Program-made: the position numbers and the translations under genes
Part shown: piece by piece, positions 37,113 through 47,668 of the stretch
How the letters are laid out: each line of letters starts with the position of its first letter
How positions within the stretch are numbered: position 1 is the stretch's first letter
The notes under the pieces: model-generated
Told to the model about the DNA's origin: nothing
The model's database searches: none
The model's input: the letters and a program-made list of their open reading frames with translations, nothing else
Source of the DNA: Mycobacterium yunnanensis
GTDB lineage: Bacteria > Actinomycetota > Actinomycetes > Mycobacteriales > Mycobacteriaceae
Direction: 5' to 3'
DNA: 64,000 nt
Assembly: GCF_025823185.1 (NCBI RefSeq)
Contig: NZ_JACKVK010000008.1
Coordinates: 125,565-189,564, forward strand

Positions 37113-38064
37113 CTCGCGTCGCGAGGTAGAACACGACCACCCAGAACGCGTTCAGCGCGAGCAGCAGCAGCAGCCCGCGGACGTCGGACCGCCGAGACGA
37201 CGCCCCGGTCGGCGGACGCAGCCAGCGCTTCAGCACGGGATTGACGTAGTACGGCATCGCCAGGTAGCTCATCGCGAAGCTGGACAACAGGTTTCCCACC
37301 AACATGCCGAGCCACAGCGGCATGTGCAGCGGGGAGAGCGCAAGGGTCAGGAACACCACGGTCGGATAGAGGCCCATCCACACCGCCAGCGAGGTCTTCA
37401 CCTCCGACGGCCGCGGCGCCTGCTTTCCGTCGTCGTCGAAGGCGAACCAACTGCCGAAGGAATTGTCCACTGTGCGCGACTGGAAGTCGGCGAACTTCTC
37501 GCCCTCGGCCAGCAGTTCCCGGCGTTCCTCCGAGACCAGCCACGTCTCCAAGTCCGACTCGTTCTCGAAGCGGTAGAGCGTGGTCCACTCGTCCTGGATG
37601 CCCTCGACGGGCCGGAAGACCTCGGTGCCACGGAAACCGCGGAACCGCTCCTCGGCCGCGCGGAGGCGTTCCTGCCAGGCGAGGAAGTCCGCCACGTTGT
37701 CGGGGGTCACCCGGTGCGTCACCACGACCGTCACCAGGGGATCGCTCGGTCGCGCGCCACCGCTGATCACCTGCTGCGTGCCCGGACCGTCGCAGAATCT
37801 GGCGCCCTCGGACAGCATGTCCTGACGAGTCGCGCTGTTGAGCCACGCCTGGACGTGGGCGATCGAATCGAAGCGGTAGACGACCACCCAGTCGGACTGC
37901 ACGGCCGTCGGAGGGTTGACCTCCGCACCGAGGAAGCCCGGGTACACCGCGGCCCTGGCGTTCATGTTCAGCTGCCACGCCTCGAAGTCACGCTCACAGC
38001 CGGGCCTGACCTTCTGGCCGATGATGACGGTGGCCGCCGTGTCCGTCGACTCGTGCCTGTCCAT
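37093..38064 (-). CDS. double ABM-domain membrane protein
   Basis: 323 aa. Two tandem ferredoxin-like antibiotic-biosynthesis-monooxygenase (ABM) repeats: residues ~12-95 (VIIGQKVRPGCERDFEAW, YPGFLGAEV, VVYRFDSIAHVQAWL) and ~108-200 (VVVTHRVTPDNVADFLAW, FRGFRGTEVF, TLYRFENESDLETWL). Residues ~230-323 hold three hydrophobic helices, so the ABM part is probably cytosolic and membrane-tethered. ABM domains dimerise and some bind heme or oxidise quinols. It starts 8 nt after the molybdenum hydroxylase large-subunit stop, so it is likely the operon's last gene, perhaps a membrane anchor or electron partner; this is inference. Confidence 0.86.
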   Translation of the reverse strand: MDRHESTDTAATVIIGQKVRPGCERDFEAWQLNMNARAAVYPGFLGAEVNPPTAVQSDWVVVYRFDSIAHVQAWLNSATRQDMLSEGARFCDGPGTQQVISGGARPSDPLVTVVVTHRVTPDNVADFLAWQERLRAAEERFRGFRGTEVFRPVEGIQDEWTTLYRFENESDLETWLVSEERRELLAEGEKFADFQSRTVDNSFGSWFAFDDDGKQAPRPSEVKTSLAVWMGLYPTVVFLTLALSPLHMPLWLGMLVGNLLSSFAMSYLAMPYYVNPVLKRWLRPPTGASSRRSDVRGLLLLLALNAFWVVVFYLATRVIWHLP

Positions 38065-38072
38065 GGCGCCGC

Positions 38073-40790
38073 CTACGAGACGGAGGTTGGCTGAGCGGCG
38101 GGCAGTCGGTCGTAGATGCGCTCGGGCGTCAGCGGGAGGTCGCGGAAACGCACACCCGTCGCGTCCTGCAGTGCGTTGGCCAGCGCGGGCGCAACGGGAT
38201 TGATGCAGCACTCCGCCATGCCCTTGGCCTTCATGGGGCCGAGGGAATCGCTGGACTCCACGAAGAGGATTTCGGTCCTCGGCACGTCGGCATAGGTCGG
38301 AATGCGATAGTTGCGCAGGCTCGGATTGGTCATCACTCCCGCGTCGTCGACTCCGAAGTTCTCGGTCAGCGCGAAGCCGATTCCCATCGCCACTCCACCG
38401 TCGACCTGCCCGCGCACCTGTGCCGGGTTGATGAGCACCCCGGCGTCGGTGGCGTGCACGCTGTAGAGGATGCGGATCTCACCGGTGACGCGATGCACCG
38501 CGATGCGGAAACCGTGGCTGTTCGAGGTGACGCTACGGGGCGAACCGAACGCCTTGCGCGACTCCGTGAGTCGGATTCCGCGTGCTGCCGCGGCCTCGAC
38601 GAGCTCGGGCAGCGAGAGCCTGACGGCGCCGCAGCGCACGCCCTCGTGCTCCAGCGCGCACTCGTCGAGCGCGACGCCGGTGTGCTTGGCAGCGAAGCGC
38701 AGGATTCGGTTGCGCAGCGCAGTCGAGGCGTAGTTGACGGCGTTGCCCGCGACGAACATCCCCGCGCTGGCGAAGGCCCCCGTGTCGAAGCCGGTCCGGT
38801 CGGTGTCGGACTGCACGAGGTGAATGCGGTCCGGCGTCGTCGCCAGGTTGGTCGCGGCGATCTGGACGTGCACCGTGGACGTTCCCTCACCGAATTCAAC
38901 CGTGCCCGCGGCGATCTCGTAGACGCCGTCGGCGCGCAGCGTAGCCCAGGCGTCACAGACGTGATCGGTCGGCGGTGCGGTCTCGTGCAGCGAGGTCGCT
39001 GCGCCGGACCCGACGAGCCAGTCGGGGCCAAGGTCGCGGCCGCTGTCGTCGCGCCGCAGAGCGTCGTCGACGAGGTCGACGCACTCGGTGATTCCGTCCT
39101 CGGTGAAGTCGACGTCGTCGGCGTGGTCGGCCAGCGCCAGCAGCGGGTCGCCGGGGCGCACGACGTTGCGGCGCCGCATCTCCATCGGGTCGATCCCGAG
39201 TTTGACCGCGAGTTCGTGAATAGCGCACTCCACCGCGAAACCCGGTTGCGTCATGCCGTAGCCACGTAGCGCGCCACTGGGAACGGTGTTGGTGTACACC
39301 GACCAGGCGTCGAACTTCTTGTTGGCGCAACGGTATAGCGCAATCGCGGCCCCCGCCGCGAACAGCGTCTCGCCGCCGTGGTTGCCGTAGGCGCCGGTGT
39401 TGGAGACGTTCCGGTAGCCGAATGCGGTCAGCGTGCCGTCGGCCTTGGCGCCGAGGGTGACGGTGACCTTCATCGGGTGTCGGGGGGAGGCCGTGATGAA
39501 CTCCTCCTCCCTGGTGAATTCGAAGGACACGGGTCGACCGGTCTCCATCGCGGCGAGAGCGGGCAAGTCCTCGGTGATCAATTCCTGCTTGCCGCCGAAG
39601 CCGCCGCCGACCCGGGTGCAGAACACCCGCAGCTGATCCGGGCGCAGGTCGAACAGGTGGGCCAACTTGAGCTTGGCGATCGACGGGGACTGCGACGCCG
39701 TGCGGACGTGCAGCCGCCCCTCCTGCATCCACGCGATCGAACCGTGGGTCTCGAGATGGGCGTGCTGAACCCGTGGGGATACGTACGTCGCCTCGTGGAT
39801 GACGTCGGCCTCGGCCAAACCCGCGCTCAGATCACCGATTTCGCCGTGCAGTTCGAGCAGCACGTTGTGGTGCTTGTCGTGGGCGAACGGATCCTCGTAG
39901 GCGTGCAGCTGTGGGGCGCCGTCAGTCATCGCCTCCTCGGGGTCGAACACCGCGGGCAGGATCTGGTACTGCACCACGACGCGGCGACAGCCCTCCTCGG
40001 CCGCACGGACGGAATCGGCGAGCACCGCCACCACGCGTTGACCCACGAAGCGAACGACGTCGTCGAGCATGTAGGTGTCGTCGGGGTCGACGAGGTGATC
40101 GGTGTGGATCGCCGTGCTGTAGCGCTTGCGGGGAACGTCCTTCCAAGTGTAGACCCGTTGCACCCCAGGCACTTCCAAGGCAGCCGAGGCGTCGACGGAG
40201 ACGATCCTGGCGTGCGCGTGCGGGGAGTGCAGCACCTTGAGGTGCAGCATGCCCTCCATCTGGGTGTCCATCGTGAACTCGGCCGTGCCGGTCACCACGC
40301 CGAGGGCCGCCGGCGCGCCGACGCTGGTGCCGACGGCCTGGCCCGGCTCCGGATCCTCGACGCCGCAGACGCCGTGGACCGCGTCCTCGATGGCGCGATA
40401 ACCGGTGCAGCGACAGAGGTTCCCCTTCAGTGCTCGGGGGAGGTCTGCCTTCTGCTCGTCGGTGAACGTCGCGGCCGTCATGATCATGCCTGCGGTGCAG
40501 AATCCGCACTGGAAACCCGGGGCGCGACGGAACTGCTCCTGCATGGGATGAGGATTCTCCGGCGTGCCGAGGCCCTCGATGGTGGTGACCTCGCGGCCGT
40601 CGGCGCGGAATGCGGGAGTGATGCAGCTGTGCACCGGGCTACCGTCGAGCCACACCGTGCACGCACCGCAATCGCCTGCGTCGCAACCCTTCTTGACCCC
40701 GTGTGCACCCAAGGACCGCAGATGAGTCCGCAGGCACTGTCCGGGGTGTGGCTCGGCGTCGAACACCCGGCCGTTGACGGTATAGCTCAT
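38073..40790 (-). CDS. xanthine-dehydrogenase-family fused 2Fe-2S and molybdopterin subunit
   Basis: 905 aa from the ATG at 40790 (ATGA overlap with the FAD subunit). N-terminal ~155 residues are the small subunit with two 2Fe-2S clusters: CDAGDCGACTVW and FQCGFCTAGM with NLCRCTGY. The rest is the Mo-binding large subunit: GTAEFTMD, FVGQRVVAVLAD, TRVGGGFGGKQ, GALRGYGMTQPGFAVE, and the catalytic Glu in KAKGMAECCINPVAP, where most family members have GEPP. Hydroxylates a purine, aldehyde, N-heterocycle or similar using water. The fusion of small and large subunits without FAD is uncommon. Substrate cannot be assigned. Confidence 0.92.
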   Translation of the reverse strand: MSYTVNGRVFDAEPHPGQCLRTHLRSLGAHGVKKGCDAGDCGACTVWLDGSPVHSCITPAFRADGREVTTIEGLGTPENPHPMQEQFRRAPGFQCGFCTAGMIMTAATFTDEQKADLPRALKGNLCRCTGYRAIEDAVHGVCGVEDPEPGQAVGTSVGAPAALGVVTGTAEFTMDTQMEGMLHLKVLHSPHAHARIVSVDASAALEVPGVQRVYTWKDVPRKRYSTAIHTDHLVDPDDTYMLDDVVRFVGQRVVAVLADSVRAAEEGCRRVVVQYQILPAVFDPEEAMTDGAPQLHAYEDPFAHDKHHNVLLELHGEIGDLSAGLAEADVIHEATYVSPRVQHAHLETHGSIAWMQEGRLHVRTASQSPSIAKLKLAHLFDLRPDQLRVFCTRVGGGFGGKQELITEDLPALAAMETGRPVSFEFTREEEFITASPRHPMKVTVTLGAKADGTLTAFGYRNVSNTGAYGNHGGETLFAAGAAIALYRCANKKFDAWSVYTNTVPSGALRGYGMTQPGFAVECAIHELAVKLGIDPMEMRRRNVVRPGDPLLALADHADDVDFTEDGITECVDLVDDALRRDDSGRDLGPDWLVGSGAATSLHETAPPTDHVCDAWATLRADGVYEIAAGTVEFGEGTSTVHVQIAATNLATTPDRIHLVQSDTDRTGFDTGAFASAGMFVAGNAVNYASTALRNRILRFAAKHTGVALDECALEHEGVRCGAVRLSLPELVEAAAARGIRLTESRKAFGSPRSVTSNSHGFRIAVHRVTGEIRILYSVHATDAGVLINPAQVRGQVDGGVAMGIGFALTENFGVDDAGVMTNPSLRNYRIPTYADVPRTEILFVESSDSLGPMKAKGMAECCINPVAPALANALQDATGVRFRDLPLTPERIYDRLPAAQPTSVS

Positions 40791-41614
40791 GCTGCGGCTC
40801 CGTCGAGTAGTTCGGTGCGGATCTCTTCGGCGTAGTGCCGCGCCAGATGCTTGCGGTGTCCTGGGCTGCCGTTCGGATCGTCGAACCACACCTCGTCGTC
40901 GATGGCGTTCACGGCGGCTGCCAGTTCGTCAGCCGAAGGCGCGGTGTCGAACCTCAGCCGAACGGGGTGCGTGGTACCCGCGGTGACGACGATCGTCATG
41001 TCGTCGGCGAGCGGTTTCTGCGTGCCCACCACGAAGATCGTGGAGCGCCCCAACTTGGTGAGCGTGAATCGCCGATGGGCATGGCGTGTGCGCAAGGCGC
41101 TCGCCGGAATGTGCACGCGCCGCAACAACTCTCCGGGCTGCAGGATCGTGGCGTGGTTGCCGGTGACGAAATCGGCGGCGTCGACGATGCGCTCGGTTCC
41201 GGTCGTCGACCACAATTCGTAGGTCGCCTCCAACGCCACCGTCATGGTGATCATCGGCCCGGCGGGCAGGGCCATGCAGATGTTGCCGCCGACGGTCGCC
41301 GAGTTCCACACCTTGAACGAGGCGAGGAACGCCTCGCAACTCGTCCTCAACAGCGGTGCCGCGGTCCACTCCGTTGGAGTGGCCAGCGCGTAGAGATCGG
41401 CGATCGTGGCCGTGGCGCCGATCTCGAGACCGTCGTCGGTGACCTGCATCGTGTGCCACCCCAGCGGCGCCAGATCGATGAGCCGGCGCAGATCCGGTTG
41501 CGGATCGGAGTACAGCCACGTGCCACCGGCCAGCCACGCGTCACCGGGACGCCACTGCGGACCGGGCACGTCGGGCGGATTCCGGATGACGTCCGTGATC
41601 GTGCCGATGTCCAC
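40787..41614 (-). CDS. FAD-binding subunit of the molybdenum hydroxylase
   Basis: 275 aa from a GTG at 41614 preceded by GAAGGGAAG; the longer open frame upstream is non-coding. Xanthine dehydrogenase medium-subunit fold: AWLAGGTWLYSD near residue 28 (FAD pyrophosphate loop), LEIGATATIADLYA, and VWNSATVGGNICMALPAGPM (~103-122), then the C-terminal domain with TILQPGELLRRVHIP and FTLTKLGRS. Passes electrons from the 2Fe-2S clusters to NAD+ or another acceptor. First gene of a three-gene operon. Molybdenum cofactor insertion proteins (XdhC, MobA) are not in the window. Confidence 0.9.
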   Translation of the reverse strand: MDIGTITDVIRNPPDVPGPQWRPGDAWLAGGTWLYSDPQPDLRRLIDLAPLGWHTMQVTDDGLEIGATATIADLYALATPTEWTAAPLLRTSCEAFLASFKVWNSATVGGNICMALPAGPMITMTVALEATYELWSTTGTERIVDAADFVTGNHATILQPGELLRRVHIPASALRTRHAHRRFTLTKLGRSTIFVVGTQKPLADDMTIVVTAGTTHPVRLRFDTAPSADELAAAVNAIDDEVWFDDPNGSPGHRKHLARHYAEEIRTELLDGAAA

Positions 41615-41635
41615 GTGGCTTCCCTTCGTCGATTG

Positions 41636-41656
41636 CCTGCCTGACTGTAGGGCAGG
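41636..41656. promoter_or_regulatory. inverted repeat over the -10 box of the molybdenum hydroxylase operon
   Basis: CCTGCC-N9-GGCAGG. The spacer contains minus-strand TACAGT (41644-41649), a good TANNNT -10 box giving a leader of ~23 nt that includes the ribosome site of the FAD-subunit gene. A repressor bound to the repeat would occlude the promoter. Confidence 0.4.
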
Positions 41657-41863
41657 TTCGCGTTTGCCGACGTCGAATGGTGGCTGGCGCGTTCGGTGAC
41701 CGGCGCGAGTCGGGCAGCTCGGTGCCCGTTTGCTGAACGTCGACTGAGCGGCACCGCGACGGGGGCCGTGCCCAGGCCTCGCATTCGTCAAGTGGCTGCC
41801 GGTCTGAGACGATCTGCTCTGATCGCGAGCATGCTGCGTCGGATCTCCGGGGAGGGGCTGAGG

Positions 41864-44167
41864 GTGACGTTGCTGCAGCCTCGCCGCGCCGCACCGCTCG
41901 GGATCGCCGTCTGGCTCGTCTACGTCGTGTGGTTGATCGCCCAGCTGGCCATCGGGCAGGCGACCGCTCCGGTGGCGCAGATCGTCGGCGACGTCGCCTT
42001 CATCGTCTTCGGGCTCTTCGCGCTGACGTGCGCCGCGGCGGCAGCGTTGTCGAACGGCGGGCGCGCCAGGGCGGCGTGGGCGCTGGTGGGCGTTGGGGCG
42101 GCCGCGTGGATCGTCGCCGTCGCCGGCTCGGACCTCCGCTCGCCCCTTGGTGCCATCCGAGGCCCCTTCTCCACCTGGGCCGACGTGGGCTTCGTCGTCT
42201 TTCCGATCGTCACGTGCGGTGCGCTGTTGCTGCTGCCCGTCGGTCCTGTGGGGCCGTCGACCGTCAGGCTCCTGATGGACGGGCTCGTGGTGGTGGGGTC
42301 GCTGTTCCTCATCGCCTGGATCGTGGTGTTGCGGGGATTGTTCGACGCCGGCCGCACGGATCCCCTGACATTCGCCGTCACGCTGGCCTACCCCATCCTC
42401 GACCTCGTCGCCATCACCGTCGGAGTCCTCGTCACGATCCGCGCACGGGGTGCCGCGCGGATGTCGGTGGCCCTGCTGACGGTGGGCATCGTGCTGATGT
42501 CGATCTCCAACGACGTGCTCTACCACGTGGTCGCCGCCAGCGGACGCAGCCGGGGTGACCTGCTCGACCTCGGTTGGGTCACCTCTCTGCTGGTGGTGGG
42601 GCTCGGCGCGCTCGCCGGCTGCAGCCAGCGGCTCGCCGGGCAGATACCCGTCCACGACACCCTGTGGTTGCCCTACGTGCCGCTGTCGGTGGCGGGTGTG
42701 GTCGTGGTGGCCGACCTGGCCAAGCCGGCGTCAGTCGTGGTGCTGTCGGTGTCGGTGTCCTTGGTGATCGTGGTGATGCTGCGGCAGTTCCTCGTCATGG
42801 GCACCAACCAGCGGCTGCTCGCCGTCGTCGCCGAGCAGGCGTTGCAGGACCCCCTGACCGGCCTTGCCAATCGACACTTGTTCAACGACCGACTGCACCA
42901 CGCCGTCGAATTGCACCGCCGGGAGCTGTTCGGCGTGCTTGCGGTGCTGACCCTCGACCTCGACGACTTCAAGCTCGTCAACGACGGACTTGGCCACGCC
43001 GCCGGGGACGCACTGCTCGTCGACGTCGCGGCGCGGATCCGATCGGCGGTGCGAAGCGGCGACACGATTGCGCGGCTGGGCGGCGACGAGTTCGCGATCC
43101 TCATCGAGAAGGGCCCCGAGACGCCCGACTCCGTCGCGCAGCGCGTGATCGACGCGTTCGCCGAACCGTTCGTGGTGGACGGGCATCTGCTGCCCATCCG
43201 TCCAAGTGTGGGGTTGTCCGTCGCGCCAGCCCGGGATCGCGATCTGCGGGCCGACATGCTGCTCAAGCAGTCCGACTTGGCGATGTACGCAGCCAAGCGC
43301 ACCCGGGGTTCCGGGGTCGTGACGTTCGCCTCGGACACCGGACCGATGCGCCGACTCGCCGCCGAGGACGACGCACCCAAGCTGGGGTTGCTCAACGATC
43401 TTCGGCACGCAATCGAGCACGGCGACCTGACGATGGTCTACCAGCCGAAGGTCGACCTGCGTCTCGGCGGGCGCGACGTCGTCGGGGTGGAGGCGTTGGT
43501 CCGTTGGCCCCATCCCGAGCACGGGTTGCTGACCCCGGGGGACTTCTTGCCCCTGATCCGTCGTCACGACCTGATGGCACCGATGACGGAGTTGGTCTTC
43601 GAGTTGGTCTTCGCGGACTCGGCGCGGTGGCACGAGGCGGGCCGGACGGTCCCCGTCGCGATCAACCTGTTCGCACCGTCCTTCGACGATTCCGGCCTGC
43701 CCGACCGGCTGCTCGCGACGCTGGGTGAGCACGGGCTGGCCGCGACCGAGCTGACCCTCGAGATCACCGAAGACCTCGTCATCGACGACGTGCCGCGGGC
43801 GCGTCAGACCTTGGAGTGCTTGCGGGAGAGGGACATTCGCGTGTCGGTCGACGACTTCGGCAGCGGGTTCAGTGGACTGCACTACCTGCGGGAACTGCCG
43901 GTCGACGAGGTCAAGCTGGACCGGCAGTTCGTCATGCCCATCGTCGAGGATCCCCGGGCTGCCGCCATCGTGCGCGCCGTGATCGGCCTGGCCCACGACC
44001 TCGGGGTGGCCTGTGTCGCCGAGGGCGTCGAGAACGCCGCGACCGCCGAGCGGCTCCGGGAGTACGGCTGCGATCTGGCGCAGGGGTACCACTTCGGGCG
44101 GCCCGTCGCGGCGCCTCTACTGCTGGACGCGTTGACGAGTCCGGACCCGCAGACCACCCGGGGTTGA
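41864..44167 (+). CDS. membrane-bound GGDEF-EAL protein (c-di-GMP turnover)
   Basis: 767 aa from the GTG at 41864, supported by GGGGAGGGG ~7 nt upstream; an in-frame ATG at 41831 has no ribosome site. Residues ~10-310 form about nine hydrophobic helices (an uncharacterised sensor region). GGDEF domain with LDLDDFKLVND, the inhibitory I-site RSGD (397-400) and GGDEF (406-410), so cyclase activity is plausible. EAL domain with EAL at 543-545, EITED, DDFGSGFSGLHYL, KLDRQFV, AEGVE and QGYHFGRP, so the phosphodiesterase residues also look intact. Differs from the soluble GAF-GGDEF-EAL enzyme known in mycobacteria. Net activity cannot be predicted. Confidence 0.93.
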   Translation: MTLLQPRRAAPLGIAVWLVYVVWLIAQLAIGQATAPVAQIVGDVAFIVFGLFALTCAAAAALSNGGRARAAWALVGVGAAAWIVAVAGSDLRSPLGAIRGPFSTWADVGFVVFPIVTCGALLLLPVGPVGPSTVRLLMDGLVVVGSLFLIAWIVVLRGLFDAGRTDPLTFAVTLAYPILDLVAITVGVLVTIRARGAARMSVALLTVGIVLMSISNDVLYHVVAASGRSRGDLLDLGWVTSLLVVGLGALAGCSQRLAGQIPVHDTLWLPYVPLSVAGVVVVADLAKPASVVVLSVSVSLVIVVMLRQFLVMGTNQRLLAVVAEQALQDPLTGLANRHLFNDRLHHAVELHRRELFGVLAVLTLDLDDFKLVNDGLGHAAGDALLVDVAARIRSAVRSGDTIARLGGDEFAILIEKGPETPDSVAQRVIDAFAEPFVVDGHLLPIRPSVGLSVAPARDRDLRADMLLKQSDLAMYAAKRTRGSGVVTFASDTGPMRRLAAEDDAPKLGLLNDLRHAIEHGDLTMVYQPKVDLRLGGRDVVGVEALVRWPHPEHGLLTPGDFLPLIRRHDLMAPMTELVFELVFADSARWHEAGRTVPVAINLFAPSFDDSGLPDRLLATLGEHGLAATELTLEITEDLVIDDVPRARQTLECLRERDIRVSVDDFGSGFSGLHYLRELPVDEVKLDRQFVMPIVEDPRAAAIVRAVIGLAHDLGVACVAEGVENAATAERLREYGCDLAQGYHFGRPVAAPLLLDALTSPDPQTTRG

Positions 44168-44190
44168 CGCGGCGTCGAAAACTCATCAGA

Positions 44191-44211
44191 GTTGAGCGGA
44201 ACAGACTCAAC
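44191..44211. promoter_or_regulatory. HAIR site (HspR operator) of clpB
   Basis: GTTGAGC-N7-ACTCAAC, a near-perfect HspR-associated inverted repeat with the canonical spacer. It begins 7 nt before and then covers the -35 element of the SigH-like promoter, so HspR binding should exclude RNA polymerase. Confidence 0.85.
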
Positions 44212-44225
44212 CTTGACGACGTTGG
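44198..44225 (+). promoter_or_regulatory. SigH-type promoter of clpB
   Basis: GGAAC at 44198-44202 and GTTGG at 44221-44225, 18 nt apart, the same spacing as at dnaK and fitting the SigH pattern GGAAY...cGTT. The leader would be ~35 nt. Confidence 0.65.
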
Positions 44226-44266
44226 ACAACGCGAGAAGCATTTTCCAAGAAAGAAACGGAGGTGTC

Positions 44267-46813
<2,547 letters not shown>

Positions 46814-46826
46814 GTCCCCCGCGAAT

Positions 46827-46873
46827 GGCCAGTTACGGCGCGCTTTCGAGAGATCGACGCGCGGTAACTGGCC
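46827..46873. terminator. bidirectional terminator between clpB and the convergent SDR
   Basis: Inverted repeat of 16 nt per arm with one mismatch (GGCCAGTTACGGCGCG at 46827-46842; complement at 46858-46873) and a 15-nt loop. It begins 14 nt after the clpB stop and ends 9 nt before the stop of the SDR on the other strand. Confidence 0.75.
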
Positions 46874-46881
46874 TTTCGGCG

Positions 46882-47559
46882 TCAGAAGGCGGTGCTGGGG
46901 ACGTCGGTCTCGGTGCCCAACAGCGCCTCGACGATGCGCGCCGCGACGGCATCGGGGTCCAACCCCGTGGGCAGCTTCGGTGCCTCGCCGGCGATCGCGC
47001 GTCCGGCCAGCCCGGTCTCGGTGTGCGGTGGCCGCACGTCGACGACGCGGACCTTGCGCCGCCGGGCCTCGCTGCGCACCGCGGTGAACAACGCCGCCGT
47101 CGCGGCCTTCGCCGCCGAGTAGGCGGCCATGTTGGCCATGGGCTTCTCCGCGACCACCGCGCTGATGCCGAGGATCACGCCGTCGCGTTCCAGTACCGGC
47201 AGCGCCGCCCGGATCAGCCGCAGCGGGGCCAGGAAGTCGACCAGAACCAGGTCGTCGACGGTGTCGTCGTCCACGTCGGTCAGCGCGCCGAAGGCCACCA
47301 CGCCCGCGGCGATCACGAGACCGTCGAGCCGGCCGTGACGGTCGGCAGCGGCGGCGACGATCTCGCGGGGGGCGTCCGGTTCGCGCAGATCGCCGACCAC
47401 CTGGTGGGCACCGGCGATGCCGAGCCCGGCCAGGGCGTCGGCCGACCGGCCGCTGATCGTCACCGAGGCTCCCCGGTCGGCCAGCAGCCGGGCGATGCGG
47501 GAGCCCAGCGCGCCACTGGCGCCGACCACGAGGAAGGCCTTGCCGGAGAGTTCGCTCAC
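46882..47559 (-). CDS. short-chain dehydrogenase/reductase
   Basis: 225 aa from a GTG at 47559. Rossmann-fold SDR: GASGALGSRIARLLADRGA (cofactor loop, ~12-30), LVIAAGVVAFG in place of the NNAG motif, GISAVVAEKP with the catalytic Ser, and YSAAKAA with the Tyr/Lys pair. Arg in TISGRS suggests preference for NADPH. Substrate unknown. Single gene, convergent with clpB and divergent from ttfA across 109 nt. CAGACT 6 nt before the start is a possible -10. Confidence 0.87.
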   Translation of the reverse strand: MSELSGKAFLVVGASGALGSRIARLLADRGASVTISGRSADALAGLGIAGAHQVVGDLREPDAPREIVAAAADRHGRLDGLVIAAGVVAFGALTDVDDDTVDDLVLVDFLAPLRLIRAALPVLERDGVILGISAVVAEKPMANMAAYSAAKAATAALFTAVRSEARRRKVRVVDVRPPHTETGLAGRAIAGEAPKLPTGLDPDAVAARIVEALLGTETDVPSTAF

Positions 47560-47654
47560 CGGACCAGTCTGCGCGAGCCCCTCGTCGCACGGCGGCGACC
47601 AGGCGTGACCGGTTTGTGATCTTCTCGAGTTCGGGCGAAACCCGTACCAACCAG

Positions 47655-47660
47655 TAGGCT
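47655..47660 (+). promoter_or_regulatory. TANNNT -10 box upstream of ttfA
   Basis: TAGGCT with an 8-nt spacer to the ATG at 47669; no ribosome site. Probable leaderless promoter for an envelope gene expected to be essential. Confidence 0.52.
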
Positions 47661-47668
47661 GGGGCTCA

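Noticed and set aside
38073..40790. Frameshift-fused separate 2Fe-2S and Mo subunits
   Set aside because: The reading frame is continuous with a short natural linker, and such fusions exist in the family.
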